DNA of 64,000 nucleotides from assembly GCA_019930625.1 (NCBI GenBank), contig CP082844.1, positions 6,138,001-6,202,000 of the forward strand. Direction: 5' to 3'. The position numbers and the translations under genes were made by a program. The stretch's first letter is position 1, and each line of letters starts with the position of its first letter. The stretch is from Nocardia asteroides. Lineage in GTDB: Bacteria > Actinomycetota > Actinomycetes > Mycobacteriales > Mycobacteriaceae. Below are positions 33,314 through 42,579 of the stretch, piece after piece. The notes beneath the pieces were generated by a model. It had not been told where the DNA came from and searched no databases. It saw only the letters and a list, made by a program, of their open reading frames with translations.

Positions 33314-33928
33314 ATGTCCGTCACCATGGTTCCCACCGCCCGCACCGCGGCTCGCGTCTTGCTGGGCGCGCTCGCGGTCACCGCCGCGCTGACCCACCTC
33401 CCGTACGCCTCGGCGGAGGGCTCGGGCTCCTCCGCCACCCCTTCGGCCCTGGGCCCGCTCGGCACGGCGCCGTCGCCTCCGCCGACGGTGCGCGGGCCCG
33501 TGACCGCCATCGTCGTGCTCGGCTACGGACTGCTGCCCGACGGCGGCATGCGCCCGGAGTTGGTCGACCGTCTGCACGCCGGCTACCTGCAGGCCCTGCT
33601 GGCGCCCTTCTCGCCGATCATCGTGACCGGCGGCAACGCGCGCAACGGCGTCACCGAGGCACGGGCCATGGCCGACTGGCTGATCGCCCGCGCCATCCCG
33701 GCCGCCCGGATCCATCTCGAACCGGAGGCGGGCACGACCGTGCAGAACGCCGCGCACTCGGCCACGATCATGCGCGCGATCGGCGCACGCGACGCCGTGG
33801 TGATCACCTCCGCCGACCACGTCGACCGGGCGGTGGACACCTTCCACGACGCCGGAGTGGACGTCGTCGGCACCGTCACTCCCGAGCAGATGCCTGTCCG
33901 GATCTGGCGGTTCGGCCCGCTCGCCTGA
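33314..33928 (+). CDS. Exported YdcF/ElyC/SanA-family protein
   Basis: 204 residues. An N-terminal signal peptide or anchor (ARVLLGALAVTAALTHLPYA, cleavage near SA-EG) precedes the DUF218 domain: AIVVLGYGLLPDGGMRPELV, PIIVTGGNARNGVTEARAMA, AARIHLEPEAGTTVQNAAHS, AVVITSADHVDRAVDTF. The family is implicated in envelope integrity in E. coli and Streptomyces-like hosts, with unknown chemistry. GGAG lies 5 nt before the ATG. The HadAB gene follows by 44 bp, possibly in one operon. Confidence 0.85.
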   Translation: MSVTMVPTARTAARVLLGALAVTAALTHLPYASAEGSGSSATPSALGPLGTAPSPPPTVRGPVTAIVVLGYGLLPDGGMRPELVDRLHAGYLQALLAPFSPIIVTGGNARNGVTEARAMADWLIARAIPAARIHLEPEAGTTVQNAAHSATIMRAIGARDAVVITSADHVDRAVDTFHDAGVDVVGTVTPEQMPVRIWRFGPLA

Positions 33929-33972
33929 CGCGGGCAGGCCGTGATCCCCCGTTTCGCAACACAGGAGCAATT

Positions 33973-35016
33973 ATGAACGACACCGCGGTGAACGCGGCCG
34001 ATCAAGCCAGATCCCTGGTCGACCATCGTTACCGTTCCACCCTGCGCTACGAGGTCGAACGGGAAAAGATTCGCGAATTCGCCCGAGCCGTCCAGGATTC
34101 GCATCCCGCGCATCGCAGCGAGGCCGCCGCTGCCGAGCTCGGATTTCCCGGACTCGTCGCGCCCGCGACGTTCAGTTCGATAATTCTCACCAGGGTGCAG
34201 CGCGAAATTCTGGACACGCTGATCACCGGCTACGATCCGACCCGGATTCTGCACGCGGACCAGGTTTTCGACTTCGGCAGGCCGCTGGTGGCAGGCGACC
34301 GCCTGACCTGTGACATCTATTTCGAATCGTTCCGGCACTTCGGCGACTACGACGTCCTCGCGATCAAGAGCGTGCTCATCGACCAGCACGGCGCCGTCGT
34401 GCAGACCGGCTCGAGCGCGCTGCTCGCACGCGTCGGCGCACGTCATCCGGGATTGGCCGACGCCGTGCGCAAAATCGCCATGGGACAGGGAGATCCGGGC
34501 ACACCGCGACCGGCGCGAGGCAACGCCGTCGTTCCGGCCGCCGCCGACTATCTCTCGCCGACGCCCACGCGCCGGGAACCGCGGTCATGCGTCGATTTCG
34601 CAGGCCTCTCGGTGGGCTCCGAATTGCCCGTCCGCACCATGCGCCTGTCCCGTGGAGACCTGGTCAACTATGCCGGAGTGACCGGCGAAGCCAATCCCGT
34701 GCTGTTCGACGAGCGAATCGCCGTCGCCAGCGGCCTGCCGACCGTGGTCGCGCCGGGCATGCTGAAACTCGGCCTGGCCACCTCGTTCCTGAGTTCCTGG
34801 CTCGGCGACCCCGCGGCGATCACCCGTTTCCGCGCGCAGTTCGCGCACAACACGCACTATCTGCGCATACCACCGTTGGGAGCCGGGACGATCCACTTCC
34901 GCGGCCGGGTCACCTCGATCGATCCGCGCAGGCGACGGGCCACCCTCGCGGTCGACGCGCGCGCCGACGGGCGCAAGCTGTTCGGCTACGCCGCCGCCGA
35001 AGTGCTCTTCGCGTGA
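33973..35016 (+). CDS. Fused HadA/HadB-type hot-dog protein, catalytic residues lost
   Basis: 347 residues: an N-terminal FAS1-like/HadA hot-dog domain (about 10-160) and a C-terminal MaoC/HadB domain (205-345). In HadB-type (3R)-hydroxyacyl-ACP dehydratases the motif after YAG-x-x-G is D-x-N-P-I-H, with Asp and His catalytic. Here it reads YAGVTGEANPVLFDE, with Glu239 and Leu244, and the later SHG is APG. Copy 2 at 50262-51326 keeps both residues. This copy is therefore probably not a dehydratase, and may be regulatory or bind acyl-ACP only. ACAGGAG precedes the ATG. Confidence 0.88.
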   Translation: MNDTAVNAADQARSLVDHRYRSTLRYEVEREKIREFARAVQDSHPAHRSEAAAAELGFPGLVAPATFSSIILTRVQREILDTLITGYDPTRILHADQVFDFGRPLVAGDRLTCDIYFESFRHFGDYDVLAIKSVLIDQHGAVVQTGSSALLARVGARHPGLADAVRKIAMGQGDPGTPRPARGNAVVPAAADYLSPTPTRREPRSCVDFAGLSVGSELPVRTMRLSRGDLVNYAGVTGEANPVLFDERIAVASGLPTVVAPGMLKLGLATSFLSSWLGDPAAITRFRAQFAHNTHYLRIPPLGAGTIHFRGRVTSIDPRRRRATLAVDARADGRKLFGYAAAEVLFA

Positions 35017-35037
35017 GCGGTCGCGGTCACGCGCCGA

Positions 35038-36090
35038 TCAGGCAGCGGTGCCGGATCGCGCATCAGCTCGATCGGGGGCGCCCGCCCGACGACGCGACAG
35101 GCCGGTGAGCAGCGCCAGGCGGCGATGGGACGCCAGCCGGGCAGCGCGATCGTAAGTACTGGTGTGTACGAGGATTTCGTCGGCGCCGGTCCTGCTCACC
35201 AACTGTTCCAGTTGGTCGGCGACCGAGTCTTCGGTGCCGTACAGATGGCCGCGCAGCCCGTCCTCGAAGAGGCAGCGTTCGCGATCGGTCATGGTGCGTG
35301 CCTCGATCTCCGAGGGCGGTGTCAGAGGCGGGAACTCACCGCGGGTGCGCGCGTACGCGGCCGACCACGCCTCCGGCAGCAACAACCGACGCGCCTGCGC
35401 GGTGGTGTCGGCGATGACGATCGATCCGGAGACCATCACGTACGGTCGCGCGCCCGGTAAGGCGGGGCGGAACTCGGCGCGATAGCGCTCGATGGCCTCG
35501 ACCATGTGATCTTCGCCGCCGACCGCGGCGATCACCAGCGGCAACCCGAATCGCGCCGCGCGCTCGGCGCCGGACCCGGTCGCCAGCAGGAAGGCCGGGA
35601 CCCGCAGCCCCTCGGCGGGCCAGGCGTGCACGCCCTGCCTGCCCTCGGTGAAATACGCCAGCAGTTCGGCCAGCCGGGTGTCGAAGTCTTCCGCGTCACC
35701 CTTGTCGTGCCCGAGCGCACGCCGCACGCCGTCGGTGAACCCGACCGAGCGGCCCAAGCCCATGTCGATGCGCCCCGGATAGAGCGATTCGAGCACGCCG
35801 AACTGTTCGGCAACCACCAGTGGCTGATGGTTGGGCAGCATCACCCCGCCGGTGCCGATCCGGATACGGGAGGTCGCGGCCGCGGCAGCGGCCGCGAGCA
35901 CGGTCGGCGCCGAACCTGCCACGCCCGGCACGCTGTGGTGCTCGGAGACCCAGAATCGGTGATAACCCCACTCCTCGGCGAGCCGCGCGAAGTCGACGGT
36001 CTCGCGTAGCGCGTCCGGATGGCTCTGGCCGCGCCGGACGCGCGAGCGATCGAGAACGGAGAACCGGACGGAGGACAGCACCGAGGTCAT
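35038..36090 (-). CDS. LLM class flavin-dependent oxidoreductase
   Basis: 350 residues. DALRETVDFARLAEEWGYHR, FWVSEHHSVPGVAGSAPTVL, SRIRIGTGGVMLPNHQPLVV, AEQFGVLESLYPGRIDMGLG and GRSVGFTDGVRRAL are the conserved blocks of the LLM (bacterial luciferase-like) group lacking F420-specific signatures. It likely uses FMNH2 or F420; the substrate is unknown. It lies between lipid genes but is convergent with HadAB copy 1 (21-bp gap), so no functional link is shown. Confidence 0.87.
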   Translation of the reverse strand: MTSVLSSVRFSVLDRSRVRRGQSHPDALRETVDFARLAEEWGYHRFWVSEHHSVPGVAGSAPTVLAAAAAAATSRIRIGTGGVMLPNHQPLVVAEQFGVLESLYPGRIDMGLGRSVGFTDGVRRALGHDKGDAEDFDTRLAELLAYFTEGRQGVHAWPAEGLRVPAFLLATGSGAERAARFGLPLVIAAVGGEDHMVEAIERYRAEFRPALPGARPYVMVSGSIVIADTTAQARRLLLPEAWSAAYARTRGEFPPLTPPSEIEARTMTDRERCLFEDGLRGHLYGTEDSVADQLEQLVSRTGADEILVHTSTYDRAARLASHRRLALLTGLSRRRAGAPDRADARSGTAA

Positions 36091-36133
36091 ATCGATGTCA
36101 ACGCGGGCGCGCCGCGCTGATTCCGCCCCCGGC

Positions 36134-37162
36134 TCAGGAGGTGCCCGCCACTCCGAGCGCCTGCGCCAGCACCTGCCACGCCTTCGGCAATTGCGCCTGG
36201 AAATCCGGCCAGGTGTGCATGCCCTCGGCGGTGTACTCCACGGTGGCGGGGATGTTCAGCTCGGACAGGCGGGCGGCGAACCGTTCGGTGCACGAACGGG
36301 CGCCCGCCTCCAGCGCGGCGCCGCCGCCCGCCGTCCGCAGCGCGTCCGCGATCGTCGGAGAGTTCGCGACCGCCACCAGATCGGCGCCGGTCGGCAGCCC
36401 GGTGGCCGCCGAGAGGTAGATGGCGGTGCCGCGCAGCGATTCCGCGTGCAGCAAGCTGTCGTGCGCGGCCCATTCCGGTGAGGTCGGCGGGCCCCAGAGG
36501 TTGTCGACGTTGCCGCCGCGCGAAGCGACCGTGATCGTGGTCACCGCGTGACCGAGCGGGTCGGCCGTGGAATAGCACCCGCTCATCCCGGCCACGGCGC
36601 GATACCAGCCGGGATGGCGCTGGGCGAGCATCATCGCGGCCTGCGCTCCCATCGACACTCCGGCGATGGCCCGGCGCCCGTCGGAGCGCAGCAGCGACTC
36701 CACGATGGGCGGAAGCTCGGTGGTGAGGAACGTCTCCCAGCGGTTGAGTCCCAGCGCGGTGTCGTGCCGGACCCAGTCGCTGTACATGCTGCCGGTGCCG
36801 CCGCCGGTCAGCACCACGTCGACCGGTTTGCCCGCGAAGAACTCCGCGGCCTTGCCCTTCGACAGCCAGGCCGACGTGGCGTCGCCGTCGACGCCGTCGA
36901 GCAGATACAACACCGGACGCGGCCCCTCGCCACCGCCGCGCAGCACATCGACCGTGATGATCCTGCGCATCGCCGAGGAGGCGATCGACAGCCGTTCCCG
37001 CCCCGCGGCGACCTTCTCGATCGAGAGCAACCCGGTGCGAGTCATGCCGGGATCGACCGCGGGCGGCGCAGTGGGCGGCGCCGGATCGGCGAACACGGGC
37101 GCAGCGGCGACCGCGGCGATGAGGACCATCGCCGCCGCGGTAATCGGCACGCGCGACTTCAT
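36134..37162 (-). CDS. Secreted mycolyltransferase (antigen 85-like esterase)
   Basis: 342 residues. Signal peptide to about residue 25 (VPITAAAMVLIAAVAAAPVF, A-D). The alpha/beta fold has VLYLLDGVDGDATSAW as strand and oxyanion, AIAGVSMGAQAAMMLA with Ser170, and EGMHTWPDFQAQLPKAW with His316. This is the antigen 85/corynebacterial mycoloyltransferase layout, which transfers mycolates from trehalose monomycolate to trehalose or arabinogalactan in the envelope. The start overlaps the stop of the desaturase gene by 4 bp (ATGA), so the two are coupled. Confidence 0.87.
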   Translation of the reverse strand: MKSRVPITAAAMVLIAAVAAAPVFADPAPPTAPPAVDPGMTRTGLLSIEKVAAGRERLSIASSAMRRIITVDVLRGGGEGPRPVLYLLDGVDGDATSAWLSKGKAAEFFAGKPVDVVLTGGGTGSMYSDWVRHDTALGLNRWETFLTTELPPIVESLLRSDGRRAIAGVSMGAQAAMMLAQRHPGWYRAVAGMSGCYSTADPLGHAVTTITVASRGGNVDNLWGPPTSPEWAAHDSLLHAESLRGTAIYLSAATGLPTGADLVAVANSPTIADALRTAGGGAALEAGARSCTERFAARLSELNIPATVEYTAEGMHTWPDFQAQLPKAWQVLAQALGVAGTS

Positions 37163-38109
37163 CCTGCCAGGGCAGCCCGTTCCGCTCGTCTGGCCGCCGC
37201 GCGTTCGCGCTGCTCCTCGAACCGCCGCGCCCGGATCTCGAGGTCGTCGAGGTAGGCGTGCAGTTCCTCGCGCGCACGTTCGCCGTCGCCGGTCAGATCG
37301 GTCCGTTCGAACACGTGCCAGGCACGCAGCACGGGACGGACCACCACATCCAGATGCCGGCGCAGGTCGTAGATACCGTGCTCGGCCTGCAGCACGGCGT
37401 TGCGCCGAAAGTTCGGCTGGGTCAGCCCGGGCATCTGGAAGCGCGTGACCACGTCGGTGATCGCGCGCAGCGCCTCGTTCGGCAACAGGTCGAGGGCCGC
37501 GGCGCTGATGTTGCGGTAGAAGATCATATGCAGGTTCTCATCGGCGGCGACACGCTGAAGCATACGCTCGGCGATGGGTTCCTCGCACGCCGCGCTGGCG
37601 TTCCGGTGGCTGATCCTGGTCGCCGACTCCTGCGCGGTGAAATAAGCGACCGAACACAGGAACTGTTGTCCTTTCTCGGGTTTCACGACTCCGGCGGTCA
37701 TGTGCGCCATCCTGGCCTGCTCCAGTAGCACCGGATCGACCGCGCGGGTGACCACCAGATAGTCGCGCAGCACGATGGCGTGCCGGTTCTCCTCGGCCGT
37801 CCACCGTCCCACCCAGGTACCCCGGATGCCGTCCAGGGAGAACGACTCCGAGATCTTCCGGTGATACGAGGGAAGATTGTCCTCGGTGAGCAGATTCGTG
37901 ATCATCGCGGTCTGCGCCACTTCGGAAAGCCGGGATTGTCCCGGCTTCCAATCGATTCCGCCGAGGGCAGCGAAATTGCGCCCCTCGTCCCATGGCACGT
38001 AATCGTGCGGATTCCAGGATTTTGCTTTGCGCAGATGATGGTTGAGCAGGCGTTCGGCAGTGGGCTCGAGTTCCCGCAGAATTTCGCGATCGGACAACGC
38101 GGTGGTCAC
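37159..38109 (-). CDS. Acyl-ACP desaturase (DesA-like di-iron enzyme)
   Basis: 316 residues. The two iron-binding E-E-N-R-H / D-E-N-L-H motifs (TAEENRHAIVLRDYL and AADENLHMIFYRN) with E at the expected first ligands identify a soluble acyl-ACP desaturase of the stearoyl-ACP type, as DesA1/DesA2 in mycobacteria. It introduces a double bond into ACP-linked fatty acids, often for mycolic acid synthesis. A GTG at 38109 is chosen with GAGGAG 5 nt upstream; the GTG at 38115 overlaps that site. Coupled to the mycolyltransferase downstream. Confidence 0.9.
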   Translation of the reverse strand: MTTALSDREILRELEPTAERLLNHHLRKAKSWNPHDYVPWDEGRNFAALGGIDWKPGQSRLSEVAQTAMITNLLTEDNLPSYHRKISESFSLDGIRGTWVGRWTAEENRHAIVLRDYLVVTRAVDPVLLEQARMAHMTAGVVKPEKGQQFLCSVAYFTAQESATRISHRNASAACEEPIAERMLQRVAADENLHMIFYRNISAAALDLLPNEALRAITDVVTRFQMPGLTQPNFRRNAVLQAEHGIYDLRRHLDVVVRPVLRAWHVFERTDLTGDGERAREELHAYLDDLEIRARRFEEQRERAAARRAERAALAG

Positions 38110-38166
38110 TCGCACTCCTCAGCTCACCCCGACAGCAGGGCACACTTCGACGATAGCGGCGAAAGT

Positions 38167-39144
38167 TCAAGCTGTTCGCCCTATCACGCGATCGTTGGGC
38201 GAGTCGACGATGGTCATGTGGCCCGGCTGGGGCGGTTCACAACCCGACGGCTCGCCGGCCTCGCCTACCGGGTACAGCCCCGGTGGCCTGCCCGCCGCCC
38301 GCAAGCGGTCCAGCAGATCGTGGGCGCGGCCGGCCAGCTCGGGAATGCGCGCGGTGCGCCCGGTGGTCACCGCGGCGGTCAACGGCACCTCGGCGGCCTC
38401 GCCGAGGATGGCCAGCACGTCGTCGGTCATGCTGAACGTTCCGGTTCGGGCAGGCACGTCGTCGATCGGCACCAGCACCGTGCCGCCCGCGGCCGACAGC
38501 ACCGACAATGCGCGTGAGCCGAGCGGATCGGCCAGCGCAGCCTGGACGCGACGGAGTTTGCGCCGGGCCGCGTCCGCGCCGGTGCCGGGTCTTCGCTCGT
38601 CCGGGTGCGCCGGAATGCCCAGCGCCACGACCTGGTACGACCGTGCGATCGGAATACCGGTCTCCCTGGCGAGCTCGCCCACCGCGTGTCCGCCCAGCAG
38701 CGCCGAAACCAGCGTCTGGGCCGCAGTCTGATGTTCCCGCGCGACCGCGCGGTGCTCGTCCACATAAGCGGTCGAGGCCGCCACGGTCACCATCTCCAAT
38801 AGGTGGACCGCCAGCCGCGCACCCGCGAGAAAATGATCGGCCTGGTCATCGGCGACCTCGTCGGCGAGGAATTCCAGTCCGTTGCGGATTTCGTCGTGGT
38901 ACGCGCCGAGCACCGTTTCCAGCGCTATACCCTCCCGCGCCCAGCGCGAGGCGAAACCGGCGATCTCCGGTGGCCGCACCGCCGCCGGCGCCGGAGGCGG
39001 AGCCAGCAGTTCGACGGCGGCCGCCAAACAGTTCCGCGCGGTGGTCGTGACATCGCCGGACACGCCGTGGCCAGGGTGCTCGGCCAGGTGTTCGACGAGT
39101 TTCGATGTCAACGTCTCGGTACTCGGTCTCGGCTGCCTGCCCAT
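38167..39144 (-). CDS. PucR/CdaR-type regulator lacking its C-terminal HTH (truncated paralogue)
   Basis: 325 residues. It is a clear paralogue of the regulator at 61537-62799: RWAREGIALETVLGAYHDEI, VDEHRAVAREHQTAAQTLVS, IPIARSYQVVALGIPAHPDE and ALSVLSAAGGTVLVPIDD align throughout. The full copy continues for about 95 residues with a PucR C-terminal helix-turn-helix. This one leaves the homology after RPPGLYP and ends with an unrelated tail (DSPNDRVIGRTA). It thus has the RsbRD-like N-terminal and central domains but no DNA-binding domain. GGGAGG precedes the second ATG (39144). Confidence 0.78.
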   Translation of the reverse strand: MGRQPRPSTETLTSKLVEHLAEHPGHGVSGDVTTTARNCLAAAVELLAPPPAPAAVRPPEIAGFASRWAREGIALETVLGAYHDEIRNGLEFLADEVADDQADHFLAGARLAVHLLEMVTVAASTAYVDEHRAVAREHQTAAQTLVSALLGGHAVGELARETGIPIARSYQVVALGIPAHPDERRPGTGADAARRKLRRVQAALADPLGSRALSVLSAAGGTVLVPIDDVPARTGTFSMTDDVLAILGEAAEVPLTAAVTTGRTARIPELAGRAHDLLDRLRAAGRPPGLYPVGEAGEPSGCEPPQPGHMTIVDSPNDRVIGRTA

Positions 39145-39147
39145 CAT

Positions 39148-39694
39148 GCCTCCCGAAGGTTAGCGACGGATCGTGATGGAATCGAGATATGTTCGGCCGA
39201 ATCAGGTAAGTCATCAGCGGCCGTCCTACCCGTTGGGCGGAATCACAAGCGTTTCGAGGCGATTTCGAGACGGAGGCGAGTCCTGCGCGAACAGCGCTAC
39301 CGGGGCACCGTACTATTCGGATCCAGCCCCTGACCGGGGGCGGACTCACCGATTTCCGGAGTATGCGACCCGGAGTAAGTGACGCAGCGCCGTCCGCGCA
39401 TTTTCCGGCGCTGCGTCGAGATCACCCTAGATCCGTCCGCCCGCCCTGAGAAGGGCTCGCCGACGCCCTCGGGATGGTTCATCGGCGCCCGTGCCCGGGA
39501 TTGGGACCTCGCACAACCGTGTCGCCGCGGCGGGCCGAACCCACGCCGTGCTATTAACCGTGAGGCGCACGGGCAAACCTGTGAGCTGTCCCATGACATC
39601 CTCCGAACGCCTGTGCGGCAGATCGCACCGCCGATAACATCGAGCGCCGCGCTGCCGTACGGCGTCGCGACGAGTTCGAAGGGCTACACCACAT
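39148..39694. other. Upstream region of the accD-like gene
   Basis: About 545 bases without a supportable gene. It contains one very strong hairpin (listed separately at 39381-39417). No tRNA, and no insertion-sequence end was recognised. Confidence 0.4.
39381..39417. terminator. Perfect 12-bp hairpin upstream of accD-like gene
   Basis: Arms GACGCAGCGCCG and CGGCGCTGCGTC enclose a 13-nt loop. There is no U-run. It sits 280 bp before the accD-like start and 240 bp after the PucR-type start, so it is either a terminator of a lost transcript or a regulatory stem in a long 5' leader. Confidence 0.55.
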
Positions 39695-41245
39695 ATGAGC
39701 GGTACGCGAGAAAAGCTGGATGAGCTGCGGGGGATCCTGGAGCTGGCCGAGGAACCCGCCGGCGAGACCGGCATCGCGAAACGCAAGAACAAGGGCATTC
39801 CGAGCGCGCGGGAACGAGTGCGCGCACTACTCGATCCCGGGAGTTTCGTGGAGATGGGCGCTCTGGTGCGCCAGCCCGGCACTCCCGGAGCCATGTACGG
39901 CGACGGCGTGGTCACCGGACGCGGCCGGATCGACGGCAGGCCGGTGGTGGTGATCGCGCACGATCAGACCGTCTTCGGCGGCTCGGTCGGTGAGATGTTC
40001 GGTCGCAAAGTCGCCCAAGCGCTGGACTTCGCCACCGCCAACGCCTGCCCGGTGGTCGCGATCAACGACTCCGGCGGCGCCCGCATCCAGGACGCGGTCA
40101 CCTCGCTGGCCTGGTACGCGCTGATGAGCCGCCGTCAGGAAAGGCTGTCGGGTTTCGTACCGCAAGTATCGATCATGCTGGGCAAATGCGCGGCGGGGTC
40201 GGTCTACGCCCCGGTGAACACCGACATCCTGATCGCGACCGAGAAGTCGTACATGTTCGTCACCGGCCCCGAGGTGATCAAGGAGGTCACCGGCGAGGAG
40301 GTGACCATGGAGGAACTCGGCGGCGCGCAGGTGCAGGCGGCCAACGGCACGATCCACCACGTCGCCGCCACCGAGCAGGACGCGTTCGACTGGGCCAGGA
40401 CCTATCTGAGCTATCTGCCCTCCAGCTGCCTGGAACAGGGACCGATCGTCAATCCGGGCCTGGAGCCGCAGGTCACGCCGCAGGATCTGGAGCTGGACTC
40501 GATCATTCCCGATTCCGATCGGGAGGGTTACGACATGCACGAGATCTTGCTGCGGCTGTTCGACGACGGCGACTTCCACGAGATCAGCGCCGCCACCGCG
40601 CAGAACCTGATCACCGGCTTCGCCAGGGTGGACGGACGCAGCGTCGGGGTGATCGCGAATCAGCCCTTGGTGCTCGGCGGCGCCATCGACGCCAGATGCT
40701 CGGACAAGGCGACGCACTTCATCCGTCTGTGCAATGTCTTCGGGTTGCCGCTGATCTTCGTCGTGGACACCCCCGGCGTGCTGCCCGGCGTGGAAGAGGA
40801 GCGCAGCGGGGTGATCAAGCGCGGCGGGCGGTTCTTCCGCGCGGTGATCGAGGCGACCGTACCTATCGTGACCGTCGTGGTCCGCAAAGCTTACGGCGGC
40901 GGCTACGCGGTGATGGGCTGCAAGCAGCTCGGCGCAGACATCAGCCTGGCCTGGCCCACCGCGCGCATCGCCGTGATGGGAGCGGAGAGCGCGGTGAGCA
41001 TCGTCGGCAAGCGCCAGCTGGCCCAAGTAGCCCCGGAGCAACGCGCGGCCGTGCGGGACTACATGATCGACCAGTACAACGCGACGGTCGCCACGCCGTG
41101 GATCGCCGCCGAGCGCGGCTACATCGACGCCGTGATCGAGCCCTCGCAAACCCGGCTGGAGATCCGTAGGGCGCTGCGCCTGCTGCGCGAGAAAGAGGCG
41201 AGCGCCGAGCCCAACCCGCGCAAGCACAGCCTCTACCCGGTCTGA
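39695..41245 (+). CDS. Acyl-CoA carboxylase beta subunit (carboxyltransferase)
   Basis: 516 residues. The two crotonase-like halves are complete: [40 protein letters not shown] and [20 protein letters not shown] in the N-half; [40 protein letters not shown] and [20 protein letters not shown] in the C-half. This is an AccD-type carboxyltransferase that makes malonyl-CoA, methylmalonyl-CoA or long-chain acyl-malonates from biotin carboxylate. The acyl substrate is not clear. Neighbouring mycolate genes suggest a role in lipid supply. No alpha subunit is in the window. Confidence 0.92.
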   Translation: MSGTREKLDELRGILELAEEPAGETGIAKRKNKGIPSARERVRALLDPGSFVEMGALVRQPGTPGAMYGDGVVTGRGRIDGRPVVVIAHDQTVFGGSVGEMFGRKVAQALDFATANACPVVAINDSGGARIQDAVTSLAWYALMSRRQERLSGFVPQVSIMLGKCAAGSVYAPVNTDILIATEKSYMFVTGPEVIKEVTGEEVTMEELGGAQVQAANGTIHHVAATEQDAFDWARTYLSYLPSSCLEQGPIVNPGLEPQVTPQDLELDSIIPDSDREGYDMHEILLRLFDDGDFHEISAATAQNLITGFARVDGRSVGVIANQPLVLGGAIDARCSDKATHFIRLCNVFGLPLIFVVDTPGVLPGVEEERSGVIKRGGRFFRAVIEATVPIVTVVVRKAYGGGYAVMGCKQLGADISLAWPTARIAVMGAESAVSIVGKRQLAQVAPEQRAAVRDYMIDQYNATVATPWIAAERGYIDAVIEPSQTRLEIRRALRLLREKEASAEPNPRKHSLYPV

Positions 41246-41870
41246 GACGACCTCGCGCCTCTGATTATGTTGCCTCACAACGTAACCGGCCATTCGATGG
41301 ATTCTTCGGTGATCCGCGCCGAATCGGGCCACCCGGCACGCCGATGCCTTACGCTCATCAGCAGTGCCGGGTCCCTTCGTTCGCCGCGTCGTGGCTCGGC
41401 ACGCGACGTGCCCGCTGCGCCTGTTCCCTACCCTCGCCCGGCGGGCACGCCGCACTAATACTGCAGCCGGTGCGCATGGACCCCGCGACTGGGCGCGGGT
41501 GCCGATCCGTATCGGGTGGGAACCCGGGCGCGGGCACTGGCTGGTCGACGTCATCGGCACGGCCCGCGACGGCCAGTGCGCGGTCCGGCCCGCCCAGTGT
41601 TTCCACCGGCACAACGGTCAACCGGTGGCCGAAACAGGGCTGCACCCCTCGAAACCCCGTTCAGCCCTGTTCGTGCGCGAAGGGCATCACGAAGCCCCGG
41701 CCCATCCGCGCGATGCCCGGCCAACTGCATGGTCATGTCGGTGCTCCTCGGAGCCGACGGCGACGTGGACAACGACGCCACGCTGCGCGCATACACCCGA
41801 CACGCGATGGCACAGGCCGAAACCGGAGCTGCGTCGTGGCCCTGATCGAGGCCCGTGACCCGAGGGACAA
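41246..41870. other. Degenerate sequence before the insertion-sequence remnants
   Basis: No intact gene. A plus frame holds RIGWEPGRGHWLVDVIGTAR and a second MSVLLGADGDVDNDATLRAY, ending near 41845. They are in different frames and I cannot place them in a family. The region leads into the IS3 remnant and is probably decayed accessory DNA. Confidence 0.35.
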
Positions 41871-42297
41871 CTGTTCTCGATCCGACGGATGGCACGCCTG
41901 CTCGGTGTGTCGGCGTGGGGCTGCTACCAGTATGTGAAGCGCAGGGCGGCAACGGTTTCCACGTGCGTCAGCAGCGGCGTGCCGATCTGACAGTGAAGAT
42001 CGAGCGCGGGGGAGGGTTCACCGCGGGATTGACAGTGCAAGTCCGCCACCGTCACGGGTTGAAAAGATCAATGGGCGATACCGGAATCTATTGGGACAAC
42101 AGCCCTGCCGAATCATTCCGGCCGACCTGCAACACGAATCGTACTACCGACACGTCTACGCCACCAAAGCCGAACTCGCTGCCGCCGGTTGACAATTGGA
42201 ACCGAAGATACAACCATGACCAGCGGCACTCCGCCCTCGGGATGCTCAGCCCATACGCTACGAGGAATCCCTGACAGACGCAGCAAAGGCTGCTTGA
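41871..42297 (+). mobile_element. IS3-family transposase (orfB) remnant with deletions and frameshifts
   Basis: The pieces appear in IS3 orfB order. FSIRRMARLLGVSAWGCYQY matches the N-terminal part, and RQQRRADLTVKI the next short block. SMGDTGIYWDNSPAESF is part of the DDE integrase core, YYRHVYATKAELAAA the next frame, VDNWNRRYNHDQRHSALGML the C-terminal core, and PIRYEESLTDAAKAA the end, again in another frame. The central part with the first two acidic residues is missing. The copy cannot transpose. No terminal inverted repeats were identified. Confidence 0.75.
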
Positions 42298-42579
42298 AAC
42301 CCTCTCCACCATTCGGGGTGAACCTCAGCCGAGGCGTTCACGCGTCCAGATGGCATGCTCGATCGCATCGAGCGGGGATTCAGCGCACTACCTCTTCTTC
42401 CCCCAGGTGGGCATACTGCCGATCTACCGATGCGCGCCGTATACCTATCCCACGAGGATTCTCTCATCACCCCTGCCGGGGGGCAGAAAGTGTCGAGGTT
42501 GGCCATGTTCGATGAATGGCATGAGGAATGCGTCAGGAGCCCGCAGTATCCGGCTCCCGAGCCCGGCCAGGGCCTTTGG

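Noticed and set aside
39827..41614. A 595-codon minus-strand open frame
   Set aside because: Antisense of the acyl-CoA carboxylase gene, whose protein is fully conserved.
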